DNA of 64,000 nt from Bryobacteraceae bacterium (GTDB lineage Bacteria > Acidobacteriota > Terriglobia > Bryobacterales > Bryobacteraceae), in NCBI GenBank assembly GCA_030041495.1, contig JASHNT010000084.1, positions 62,001 to 126,000 on the forward strand, written 5' to 3'. The first letter of the stretch is position 1. The number at the start of each line of letters is the position of its first letter. A program made the translations under genes and the position numbers. Under the pieces are notes generated by a model, which was not told the origin of the DNA, made no database searches, and saw only the letters and a list, made by a program, of their open reading frames with translations. Below, in pieces: positions 26,916 to 35,193 of the stretch.

Positions 26916-27983
26916 TCAATTCCACGCACCCGAGATCGCGCGGAAAGCGGTCACGAACTGGATTGCAACGGTATGGTCGAGCCCGGCGGTCGATCCCGGA
27001 TATTGCTCGAGCATGTAATCGAATTTCACTATCTCCCTCGGGCCGGGCCGAAATCCTAACGCGGCTTCGTACACCTGGTCGCCGGGACCCGCGCTCGCGC
27101 GCAAGGCTCCGAAGCGTGCGGCGGCGTACCAGCGGGGCGAAAGGATGCGCCGGGCTTCCAGATAACCACCATGTTCGCGAAAAGTCGGGATGACTGTGTA
27201 GTCCATTTGGAACCACTGCATCTCGCCGTAAAGATTCCACGGACCGCGCCCCCATGACCCATCGATTCCGATTCCCGATCCGGGAAGATCGCGAGGAGGA
27301 AGTTCGCCCGGCCAGTAGTAGGGGGATTCACGATCCAGATACGGTCCGTGAAACCCGGATGCCCCGATGCGAAGCCCCTGCAGGATGGTGTAGCCCACGC
27401 CGCCGGCCCAGTTGCCTTACTGATCGTGGTCGAAAATGCTGCGGCGGTTCAATGGCGAGGAGTTCGTGAGCTGCGCGCGGAAGTCGAAATTGCCCTCGGT
27501 CGCGTCCACCGAAACGCCGGCGAGCCCGAGCGGCGTAATGCCGCTGTAGTATCCGTAAGTGAGCGGCATATCGACCAACGGATTCACGCTGTCGTCGTAG
27601 CGCAGCAGAAACGATCCGAATGTAGAAGATAAGATGCCGGCGCGCACCACGATCGAGCCGTGGTTCCAGAACTGGGAGTAGTTCAAATGCGCCTGAAGGA
27701 GATCCCCTTTCACGCCGTAGCCTTGCGTCGAGAACTCCTCGGCGAAGTAGGGTCGCGAATGAAGCTGGTACGATCCTTCGAAGGTCCAATGCTGATTCAA
27801 TTTGATCAGCGGATACAGCATGGCGCGGAACCCGGCTGATTCCGGCGCTCCCAAGCGCGGCGCATCGGTCAACTCGGTGCTATAGAAACCCTCACCGCTG
27901 AGGGTTGTGTTCAGTTCGAATCCCGAACTCGCCTCCTGAGCCCAGCAGACCGGCAGCAGCGGCAATATGAGTAATACGCGCAT
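26916..27983 (-). pseudogene. Outer-membrane beta-barrel protein with in-frame stop
   Basis: One frame runs from ATG 27983 to TGA 26916 (about 354 residues) with a single TAA at 27417-27419. Before the stop are a signal peptide (VLLILPLLPVCWAQ) and alternating strand patterns such as WTFEGSYQLHSRPYF and AHLNYSQFWNHGSIVVRAG; after it come GVGYTILQGLRIGASGFHG, WNLYGEMQWFQMDYTV and RWYAAARFGALRAS, also barrel-like, ending in a strand HTVAIQFVTAF. TAA for CAA (Gln) would need one C-to-T change. The N-terminal half alone would lack the C-terminal strands. The start overlaps the HD-GYP stop by one base (TGATG). Confidence 0.75.
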
Positions 27984-29689
27984 CAGCCGGCCGCCTCCTC
28001 GGTCACGTTCTCCCGAGGCTGGGACGCGGAGGAGACCGTTGCCTCAACGGCTTCCGCCAACCGGTTGAGCGAGCTCGCTGCGGCCGCCAGGGCGGGAACG
28101 GCGAGGGCCGGGAGACCGCAAAGCGCTTCCACCACCCGGCGGTCAACCTGCGTATCGGAAATGCGCCGCAGCACCTCAAGCGCGTCCTGATGCCCCATGC
28201 CTTTGCGGTACACCCGGTCTGAGGTCATGGCATCGTAGGCGTCGGCAACTTTGACGATCCGGGCCGTCAGAGGAGTTTGCTCTTTCACCAGCCCGTGCGG
28301 ATAGCCGGAGCCGTCCCAGTTTTCGTGATGTAATTCCACGACGGCTATAAAGGGTTGCAGCCCGTGCACGCTTTCGAGAATTTTGCGGCCGATCGAAGGA
28401 TGCTGCCGGATCAACGCTTCCTCTTCCACGGTCAGCCGACCCGGCTTCAGGAGTACGGCGTCGCTGATGCCGATCTTACCTATGTCATGCAACAACGCGC
28501 CGGTGCGGATTTCGGCGAGCTCCTTCTCGCTAACTTGCATGGCGGTCGCGATCGCACAGGCGTATTCACTGACGCGGCGGCTATGGCCCGCCGTATAAGG
28601 ATCGCGCGCGTCCAGCGCATTCGCCAGCGATTCGACAAACTGCACGTTAGCTTCGATCAGCCGCGCTTGCCCCTCGCGAATGGCGTCGCCGGCGCGATTG
28701 AAACCATCGGCCAGGTCGCGAATCTCGGCAATGCGTTCGGTACGGCTCTCGAAGTGCGGCAACCGGCCGGTATTTTCGCTATCCCGCAGTTTCGCGATCA
28801 GCTCGGAAATCGGCCGTACCAGCCCGCGCGAGGAGATCCCGCTAAGCAGCATCGCCGCGAGCAGCGCGCCTAGCCCGGCCAGCAGAAAGGCTCCTCGAAT
28901 CGCAGCCGAAACCGGGCGCGTGGCTGCATCCAGGCTCTGGAGACTGCGCAGTGAGTAGCCCGCTCCGGCCTCGCCGTCCTCCATCGGTACTGACCAGTAG
29001 TTCTCTCCTCCAAGCCGCATCTCGCATTCGCCGGATGGCCCGCATCTCTGAAACGCCGTTTCGATGGCCGCCGCCGGCAGACCGGGCAGATTCGTTTGCA
29101 CGATTCGTCCGCCTTGCACCAAGATGGCGCCGATAGGGAGCTCGGATAAATCCACGGCTTCTCCCACGGAAAGCATGGCAAGGTTCTCGGTGTTTTGATT
29201 TACCGGTTCGGAGGCGACTTGATAAGTCTGGCCCAGCCAGGTGAAATAGCCGCTGCGAGACGGGTGTTCGTCCGGCGGAATGGACTTGAAATCCAGCGGC
29301 GTGATTTGCCCGTTTGCTCTCAGGACTCCCGCCAGCGGCTTGGAATCGGGATCGGAGACCACCAGCAGTTCGAACCCGGTTTCGGAGCCGATTTCGGCGA
29401 GTTGATCTTCCACGGTTGGCCGCGCTTCAGGGTCATCGCGGTTGGCGATGAGATTTTGGATGCCGGCTTTGAGCGCTGGATTTTCAGCCACGATGCGGAT
29501 GGCCCGCTGGTTTCTCTGCGCGGCCTTTGCCCGCATGGCCGAAATCGAGGATTGGCTTTGCTGCACGGAGCGGCGCAAGCCTTCACGAATCGCGGAGACC
29601 GCTAGATTTTGCACCACCCAGAAGCTGGCGGCCAAAAGCACGGAGAACGGGATAAAGGACCAGAGAAACGCGCGCGTGGAAAGCCGCAT
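27983..29689 (-). CDS. Membrane HD-GYP c-di-GMP phosphodiesterase with HAMP
   Basis: 568 residues. TM1 about 8-28, a periplasmic sensor region (30-260) with two Cys (216, 222), TM2 about 264-285, HAMP 286-340, then HD-GYP from about 348. The catalytic motifs are intact: HDIGKIG (His401-Asp402), HHENWDGSGYPHG (His454-His455) and DAYDAMTSDRVYRK. The enzyme should hydrolyse cyclic di-GMP in the cytoplasm in response to a periplasmic signal. The cupredoxin gene ends two bases upstream and the barrel gene starts on its stop codon, so the trio is one operon and the cupredoxin is a candidate redox or copper signal. Confidence 0.92.
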   Translation of the reverse strand: MRLSTRAFLWSFIPFSVLLAASFWVVQNLAVSAIREGLRRSVQQSQSSISAMRAKAAQRNQRAIRIVAENPALKAGIQNLIANRDDPEARPTVEDQLAEIGSETGFELLVVSDPDSKPLAGVLRANGQITPLDFKSIPPDEHPSRSGYFTWLGQTYQVASEPVNQNTENLAMLSVGEAVDLSELPIGAILVQGGRIVQTNLPGLPAAAIETAFQRCGPSGECEMRLGGENYWSVPMEDGEAGAGYSLRSLQSLDAATRPVSAAIRGAFLLAGLGALLAAMLLSGISSRGLVRPISELIAKLRDSENTGRLPHFESRTERIAEIRDLADGFNRAGDAIREGQARLIEANVQFVESLANALDARDPYTAGHSRRVSEYACAIATAMQVSEKELAEIRTGALLHDIGKIGISDAVLLKPGRLTVEEEALIRQHPSIGRKILESVHGLQPFIAVVELHHENWDGSGYPHGLVKEQTPLTARIVKVADAYDAMTSDRVYRKGMGHQDALEVLRRISDTQVDRRVVEALCGLPALAVPALAAAASSLNRLAEAVEATVSSASQPRENVTEEAAG

Positions 29690-29691
29690 CG

Positions 29692-30417
29692 TTACTTGCT
29701 CCTTGAGTGAACGTCCTGAAGGTTGTTCTTGAGAGTGTCGTCGTCCGTAAGAGGAATCAGAAATTGAAGGTCCGGAGCACCCTCCTCGTCCACCACCACC
29801 GTTTGACGGAAGAAGCCGGCCGACTTATGCCAGGCGGTTACCGTATATTTTCCCGGCGGTACGTCCGCGAGCGTGAAGCGGCCTTCTGCATCCGGTCTGG
29901 TAGCCCAGCGGCTGGGGCTGATGACGATGGACGCCTCCATGTTCGAATGCAGATGACAGTAGACGAACACGATCCCAGGCTTGGGAAAAGTCACATCCCG
30001 GCTTTGCCCGCGAGGATAGTTCCCTAGATCGAAAGACCGCGGCTTGGACAGCGAAAAGACGTTGTGGAAGATGGGGTCGAGATTGGGGAACGATATGGTC
30101 GAGCCCACCGGCGCAACCACCATGTCGGGAACGAATTCGCGGCCCTTCTGCTCGATCGAGGCCTTGACTGGCTGGGAGGGAAGCTTGGTGCCCTCGATAT
30201 AGATCGCGACGTGCGTTCGCTCAAAACCTAACGGGTCCTGGCGCGATTCGCCTAGCTTCACGGCCACGCCGCGCCCGTAAGCGCTGATGGGTGCCGTCAG
30301 ATTGGGCCGGGTGAGCTTCTTCTCGATGACGACGGTGCCATGGAGACCGGCGGCGAACGCCGAAGCGGCGAAGCAGCTTGCCAGCAACACTTCCAGCCCG
30401 CGATACACCATAGACAT
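29692..30417 (-). CDS. Exported cupredoxin (methylamine-utilisation-like plastocyanin family)
   Basis: About 241 residues from the ATG at 30417 (30411 also possible). Signal peptide ending AFAAG. A first strand-rich region (residues about 25-95) is followed by the copper domain: VVAPVGSTISFPNLDPIFHNVFS supplies the first His, and VFVYCHLHSNMEASIVIS supplies Cys, His and Met, a type I copper set. The C-terminus (FTLADVPPGKYTVTAWHKSAG) is a transthyretin/carboxypeptidase-regulatory-like module. Proteins of this build are often annotated as methylamine utilisation proteins and found beside signalling proteins of the GGDEF/EAL/HD type, as here. Confidence 0.87.
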   Translation of the reverse strand: MSMVYRGLEVLLASCFAASAFAAGLHGTVVIEKKLTRPNLTAPISAYGRGVAVKLGESRQDPLGFERTHVAIYIEGTKLPSQPVKASIEQKGREFVPDMVVAPVGSTISFPNLDPIFHNVFSLSKPRSFDLGNYPRGQSRDVTFPKPGIVFVYCHLHSNMEASIVISPSRWATRPDAEGRFTLADVPPGKYTVTAWHKSAGFFRQTVVVDEEGAPDLQFLIPLTDDDTLKNNLQDVHSRSK

Positions 30418-30479
30418 ACGTTCGGCTTCGCACACAGCTTGAGAGAGTAGGCGGGAACCCTTGGAATACGGCGAAATTC

Positions 30480-30509
30480 CCTAAGGCGCTCTAGGGGGTG
30501 CGTCTTAGG
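30480..30509 (-). terminator. Possible stem-loop terminator after the MBL gene
   Basis: CCTAAGGCGC (30480-30489) and GCGTCTTAGG (30500-30509) pair at 9 of 10 positions around a 10-base loop. On the minus strand the stem is followed by GGAATTTCG, a weak T-tract. It lies between the MBL stop (30534) and the cupredoxin start (30417), so it may end the cassette 3 transcript or act in the cupredoxin leader. Confidence 0.4.
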
Positions 30510-30533
30510 CGCGAACCAGGCCCTTAGTTGGGT

Positions 30534-31466
30534 TTATTTGGGAGCCTCGGAGTACAGCCGGCTCACGAAGCCGTTCATAGAGCTCACGTTGGGCCAGTCG
30601 GTGTTGGCAGCCCAGTCCGGGTAATTCATCTTGAACACTTCGGTCAGACGCGTCGCGGCATCGGCAGCGGAAACCCCGGAGCGCTTCAGTTCGGCCACGC
30701 GAGCCTGCATGTCGCGAATGAACGCCGCCTCAGCGGCAATCAGTGACCCATCGCCCACTTTGCTGTGGTCCGGAATGACGATTTTCGGATTCAGTGGCCG
30801 CAGCCTGTCGAGCACCGTCAGCCAACTCGTGAAGCTTCCGCCCGATGACGCCACGGCTGGCACCACTTTGTTCTGAACGATATCTCCGGAGATCAGCCCG
30901 CTGTCCGGCTCGACCAGCGTCAACTCATCGCTGGCGGTGTGCCCCGCGCCCAGAAACATGAGCCTGGCGGTGACTCCGCCGCCCAGGTCGAGCTTGGCGT
31001 CGTCGCCGAAGGTGATGTCGGGCGGCCGCAGCGGCTTCAGACCCTCAAGCGACGGGGCAAATTGCGGCGAATTCCGGAAAAAGGTCATGGTCTGCTCACC
31101 TTCCTTCTCCAGTTCCTGTTGCTGGATGGCGGGGCGGATGAGGACCGTCTCCGGAGGAAACGAATTGACCCCGGAAGCGTGTTCCGGATGGTAGTGCGTC
31201 GTGGTCAGGAACAGCTTTGCGCCTTTCGAAAGCCTTTTGGCGACTCGCGCTGCCGTCGCCCCGTTGGCGTTGCCCAGGCCGGTATCCACAACAAGCGTGG
31301 CCGTATCGCCGATCACATAAACTACGTTGGGGAACCCCGAGGTCATGTAGATGTGATTGGAGACTTTCGTGCTGGTTTCGGGTAGCGTCGGAGAAGGAAA
31401 CTGTCCGAACGCCGCCGCGGCGGCGAGGATGCTGAGGATGAATCCGGCCTTGGTGAGTCCGCGCAT
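30534..31466 (-). CDS. MBL-fold hydrolase, exported, end of cassette 3
   Basis: About 310 residues from the ATG at 31466, two bases after the preceding stop. Sec-type signal peptide (LTKAGFILSILAAAAAFGQ). MBL landmarks: ATLVVDTGLGN, TTTHYHPEHASGVNSF, GAGHTASDELTLVEP, LISGDIVQN and IVIPDHSKVGDG. The metal motif reads H91-x-H93-x-E95-H96, with Glu in place of the usual Asp. The other metal-binding His (AGHT) and Asp (SGD) are present, so a binuclear site is plausible. Substrate unknown. Of the three MBL proteins here it is the least like the other two. Confidence 0.87.
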   Translation of the reverse strand: MRGLTKAGFILSILAAAAAFGQFPSPTLPETSTKVSNHIYMTSGFPNVVYVIGDTATLVVDTGLGNANGATAARVAKRLSKGAKLFLTTTHYHPEHASGVNSFPPETVLIRPAIQQQELEKEGEQTMTFFRNSPQFAPSLEGLKPLRPPDITFGDDAKLDLGGGVTARLMFLGAGHTASDELTLVEPDSGLISGDIVQNKVVPAVASSGGSFTSWLTVLDRLRPLNPKIVIPDHSKVGDGSLIAAEAAFIRDMQARVAELKRSGVSAADAATRLTEVFKMNYPDWAANTDWPNVSSMNGFVSRLYSEAPK

Positions 31467-31468
31467 GC

Positions 31469-32317
31469 TCACTTGCGCTGCTCCTTCGCCTTCAACATGT
31501 GGTCGAGGTCTTTGTTGTTCTCCGCGCATATGAAGTCGATCATCTCGGTGTCCAGCAGAGGCCGCATGTGCAGGTTCACGGTCCAGACTTTCGTGAACAC
31601 CTTGGGATCGTCCACCGTTACGTCAACATCCAGGCTACCGAAATTGGGCCGGCGAATGCGTTCCGTCACGTGAGCCGCGCTCGAGAAGAAATTGCCCGCC
31701 GTGTCGAGCCAGGAATCGTCGCGATAACCAGCGGATTCGACCACCAGAGTGCCGCCGTCCCAACGCGCGATGGAATACCCGTTCCAGGTCGGCAGCATGT
31801 CGTCCGGCAACTTTCGTCCATCGAAGAAAATCTGGCGGTAGCTGGCGTTGTATTCGTGCAGAATTACCAGCTCGCCCCGAGTCTGGAAGATTTTCTGCGT
31901 CTCCGGAAAAGCCCAGGCGCGCGGATAGTTGGGAGGCATGCAATGCACGTGCGGGTCGATGTAGGGCACGTCGTCGGCGCGTTTCTTCACCAGCTCCGCG
32001 GCCCAAGGCTGGTAGGGAAGGCCATCCTTCATGCCCGCGGCGAAATTGAGCACCTGGGGCGTCAAGGGAAGTTCGACGCACTGGACGCCGCGCTCCTTTA
32101 CGTCGCAGGGAAGGATGTCGCGCGGCACCCACATGCCGGAAAAATCAGGCTGACCCTCCGGCGTTTTGGGCGCAGCAGCGGTGAGATCCGGCTTTCCATC
32201 CGCCGTTCGAGGAATTCCGGGAGTGGGTAAGTGCAGCCATTGCGCTGCGGCCGGCAGGGCAAGCAACGCAGCGATGCTGAATCGGGCGAGGCCTGGGATG
32301 CGCATGCGATAGATCAT
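31469..32317 (-). CDS. Small exported protein with ADGKPDL motif, unknown function
   Basis: 282 residues (a second ATG at 32305 also gives a good signal peptide, RIPGLARFSIAALLALPAAA). Same family as the protein at 8069: PRTADGKPDLTAAAP, EGQPDFSGMWVPRD, YQPWAAELVKKR, CMPPNYP, LHEYNASYRQIFFDGRKLP, ARWDGGTLVVESAGY and a C-terminal ICAENNKD. Extra Cys residues (DILPCDVK, GVQCVEL) appear in this copy. It again lies directly downstream of a DUF8021-like gene, suggesting the two products act together. Confidence 0.8.
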   Translation of the reverse strand: MIYRMRIPGLARFSIAALLALPAAAQWLHLPTPGIPRTADGKPDLTAAAPKTPEGQPDFSGMWVPRDILPCDVKERGVQCVELPLTPQVLNFAAGMKDGLPYQPWAAELVKKRADDVPYIDPHVHCMPPNYPRAWAFPETQKIFQTRGELVILHEYNASYRQIFFDGRKLPDDMLPTWNGYSIARWDGGTLVVESAGYRDDSWLDTAGNFFSSAAHVTERIRRPNFGSLDVDVTVDDPKVFTKVWTVNLHMRPLLDTEMIDFICAENNKDLDHMLKAKEQRK

Positions 32318-32353
32318 AAACCCGCGCGTGCCCGGAAACCAGGGACCTCTCGC

Positions 32354-33355
32354 CTACTGCCGCGCGGGGCCGCGCCCGGCCGGCGCTGCCTGCGGCGAAG
32401 CCAGTTCCTTGGGCAACGGGAAATTGCCGTCGTAGGGCGGCCAGTTCGGCACCGGCTGGTCGTTGGGCGGATAGAACATAGTCGAATACACGTCCCGGAT
32501 TTTATTGTGGTCGATGGCGAACCATTCGGCGAACGCGTTGCGGCGCGAAGGCGATCCCGGCCGGCGAATAAACACCGCGTAAGCCAGGACAATCTGTGCC
32601 TCGGTATCGACCACCGGAAAACGCCGCGCGCCCACGTTGCTCAAATTGAAGTTCTGCAGGCCCGAGGCGCACGATCCTCTGCCGCGCCCGCCTGGAGCCG
32701 CAGGAGGAGGCGCACCGCCGGGATTGCTGCTCGGAATGCCGGACACGGTTTGCCCGTTCTCCAGGCGCGAGCAGTCCGGATCCGCCATGATGATCGATCC
32801 GTCATGCGCCGTGATGCCGTCGAAGTAACTGTTGGTGATCGCGATCAATTCTTCGCGCGAAAGACGCTGCGCGGCAGGCACCACGCGCTGCTCGATCGGA
32901 TGTAATGCCAGGTTGTCGGGGGAAAAGGCATAGGCCTGCGGTCTGCCTTGCGCATCGAAGCCGTTGATACCGGCCGCAACACGCCGCGCGATCATCCATT
33001 CGCCCTCGGTGATCTTGCGATCCTCCACGCGAATGCGAACCGTGGCTATCGTCGGCTCGGAGCCCTCGTTCAACACGCCGAAGAACGCCGCTTGCCCGCT
33101 CACGGCATCGTAGTAGCGCCGGTCGACTTTGCCGACGGCGGTGACCGATTTCCAGGCTCCTTCGCCGAGCTTGACCGCAACCGCGTTCTCGGTCTGGCGA
33201 TAGCCGATGGAAAGCGGCGCGGCCTGCGGATCGTGCTTGAAAATGGCTTGCAGGTATTGGTCGAGCGAAGTCTTCAGGCAGACCCGGTCACAAGTTGCGC
33301 CGAGCGCAGGCAGCGCGGCCGCGAATGCCGCGCCGAGAATGTAAGACAAGCGCAT
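32354..33355 (-). CDS. DUF8021-like exported protein, copy 2
   Basis: 333 residues. Signal peptide (RLSYILGAAFAAALPALGA), then TCDRVCLKTSLDQYLQAIFKHD and LSIGYRQTENA, GEGAWKSVTAVG, REELIAITNSYFDG, DCSRLENGQTVSG and VVDTEAQIVLAYAVFIRR. It is longer than the copies at 8875 and 48278 because of a Gly/Pro/Ala-rich insert (GGAPPPAAPGGRGRG) before a conserved Cys and a longer Pro-rich C-terminus. The ITNSYFDGITAHD segment resembles SnoaL/NTF2-like helices. Located 15 bases after the ankyrin gene, probably the same transcript. Confidence 0.75.
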   Translation of the reverse strand: MRLSYILGAAFAAALPALGATCDRVCLKTSLDQYLQAIFKHDPQAAPLSIGYRQTENAVAVKLGEGAWKSVTAVGKVDRRYYDAVSGQAAFFGVLNEGSEPTIATVRIRVEDRKITEGEWMIARRVAAGINGFDAQGRPQAYAFSPDNLALHPIEQRVVPAAQRLSREELIAITNSYFDGITAHDGSIIMADPDCSRLENGQTVSGIPSSNPGGAPPPAAPGGRGRGSCASGLQNFNLSNVGARRFPVVDTEAQIVLAYAVFIRRPGSPSRRNAFAEWFAIDHNKIRDVYSTMFYPPNDQPVPNWPPYDGNFPLPKELASPQAAPAGRGPARQ

Positions 33356-33370
33356 GGAAAGTTCTTCGGG

Positions 33371-35173
33371 TTATTTCTCTTCGGGACCAGCGTTGGACGC
33401 GACGGGGATGCCCTTTTCCTTCATCAGGGATTCGAGCAGAGTCACGGTTTTGGGGAAGGCGTCCGGGCCTCCGCGCTGGCCTCCGGCTCCACGCGCAGCA
33501 TCGAGAGGCGTGCGTCCGTTGGCGTCCTTGGCGGTCAGGTCCGCGCCGTGATTGACCAAGTACACGATGAACTTGTCGAAACCGTGTTCGGCTGCGCCAT
33601 GCAAAGCGGTTTGATTGGGCACGGCGTTCGCGCTAGGCATCTGGCTGCCGCGGCGGAATTGTTGGGCGATACGCGCCGACGCGCTATCAGCAGCGGGAGC
33701 GGCAATCGACGTGGTCCCAGCCTGTGCGCCCGGAGCACCCCCGCCGCCCCTGGCTCCGCGGCCTCCTCCACCAGCGGCCCCACCCCGGCCTGCGCCGCCA
33801 GCAGCCGCACCGCGCCCTCCACCGCCAGGAGCGCCACCGCCTCCGCGGCCGCCCCGGCCGCCGGCATTGCGATCGGCGACGTCGCGGGCGTTTACGTCAG
33901 CACCGGCTTTGATCAGCAGATCCATAGTGGCCAGCACGCCTTCATCGGTGCGATTCCTTCCGCGCGTGACGCGAGTGCCGTAATCGACACCCGCTGCGGC
34001 CATCAGCGGCGTGATGCCCTCCTTGCTCGGCAAATCCACCAGAGCGTGGTACTGAAGCAGCAGCGCGGTAAACTTGTCGTCGCCGGCGCGCGCCGCGCGC
34101 AATAGAGGCGTCGCGCCCTGGGCCAGCATCTGGTCGCCGCCGCGATCCTGCGGAACGTCGCGGTACGGAGGACGCCGCTTCAATTGAATATTCGGGTCCG
34201 CCCCCTTTTCGAGCAGCATGCGTCCTACGTCCAGAGCCGACAGCTTATCCGTGCTGGGAATCACGGCCATCGCGCCGTTGCCTTTCATCGGCAGAGTGCT
34301 GACGTCAGCCGCCATGTACACCGGTGAGCGGCCGAACAGGTCCCACTTGTCCAGATCCGCGCCGCCGTTGATGAGCACCGCTGCCGTGTCGAAGTGCATG
34401 TTCTCGATCGCCAGCAGCAGCGGCGTCTCGCGATCCGGATCTTCAGGATCGGGATTGGCGCCCGCCGCGAGCAAGTACTGAACGCATAGCGCGCAGCCCT
34501 CGCGGGAAGCGTAATGCAGGGCGGTAAATCCGCCCTTGTTCATATCTTTCGGCCGAGGCTCCTGGATGACTTTCCGCTCCCACTGATTGATCTTGCCGTG
34601 ATCGTTCAGGTTCGCGCCCTTCGACGCCAGGAACTTCACCATCTCGGGCTGGCTCTGCGCAGCCGCCCACATCAGCGCGGACTGTTCGCCCCAGCTCTCC
34701 TTGGCATTGATATCCGCTCCCGCGTCAAGCAACACTTTAGCCGCGCCGACCTCGCCGCTGCGCGCGGCGGCCATGATCGGAGTTTCACCGTTGGGCGTCT
34801 TGAAATTGGGATCGGCGCCGGCTTTGAGCAGCGCTTCCAGAACCGGCGCGTTGCCGATAATCGCGGCTTCCGTGATCGCGGAGCTGCCCAACTGGGTCTC
34901 CAACTTGACGTTCGCGCCCGCCTTGATCAGCGCGCGCACCAGCTCCAGATCGCCATTGGCCGCCGCGTACATGATGGCGGTGCTGCCATCGGCCTCGGCG
35001 GCGTTGACGCTCGCGCCCTTGACGTTCACCAGCCGCATTGCAGCCGCGTGGTCTCCGGAAGAGACTGCTTCCAGCAGCGCTGTGCTTTTTGGCGTCGCGA
35101 TATCGGCCGCCAGCGCGAGCGACGCGCCGACGTATACAAATACGGGCGCAAATACGGCAAGCAGCTTCCTCAT
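33371..35173 (-). CDS. Secreted ankyrin-repeat protein with long Gly/Arg-rich insert, cassette 3
   Basis: 600 residues, GGAGG ribosome site. Signal peptide (LLAVFAPVFVYVGASLALA). Ankyrin units include ADGSTAIMYAAANGDLELVRAL, PNGETPIMAAARSGEVGAAKVLL and DRETPLLLAIENMHFDTAAVL. Between repeats near residues 435-490 is an insert made almost only of Gly, Arg and Ala (RGGRGGGGAPGGGGRG and more), followed by an Ala/Ser/Gln linker and two last repeats. The insert is too composition-biased to fold normally and looks like a flexible or nucleic-acid/polyanion-binding tract; its role is unknown. The gene follows DUF1552 by 20 bases. Confidence 0.92.
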   Translation of the reverse strand: MRKLLAVFAPVFVYVGASLALAADIATPKSTALLEAVSSGDHAAAMRLVNVKGASVNAAEADGSTAIMYAAANGDLELVRALIKAGANVKLETQLGSSAITEAAIIGNAPVLEALLKAGADPNFKTPNGETPIMAAARSGEVGAAKVLLDAGADINAKESWGEQSALMWAAAQSQPEMVKFLASKGANLNDHGKINQWERKVIQEPRPKDMNKGGFTALHYASREGCALCVQYLLAAGANPDPEDPDRETPLLLAIENMHFDTAAVLINGGADLDKWDLFGRSPVYMAADVSTLPMKGNGAMAVIPSTDKLSALDVGRMLLEKGADPNIQLKRRPPYRDVPQDRGGDQMLAQGATPLLRAARAGDDKFTALLLQYHALVDLPSKEGITPLMAAAGVDYGTRVTRGRNRTDEGVLATMDLLIKAGADVNARDVADRNAGGRGGRGGGGAPGGGGRGAAAGGAGRGGAAGGGGRGARGGGGAPGAQAGTTSIAAPAADSASARIAQQFRRGSQMPSANAVPNQTALHGAAEHGFDKFIVYLVNHGADLTAKDANGRTPLDAARGAGGQRGGPDAFPKTVTLLESLMKEKGIPVASNAGPEEK

Positions 35174-35193
35174 GGATTGACCTCCGCGAACGC

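Noticed and set aside
26795-27193. 132-residue plus-strand frame over the 3' half of the barrel gene
   Set aside because: Arg/Pro/Gly-rich shadow composition, no ribosome site, and it covers barrel-like coding on the other strand.
33700-33870. Low-complexity GC-rich DNA repeat
   Set aside because: It is the coding sequence of the Gly/Arg-rich insert in the ankyrin protein, with no frame break.
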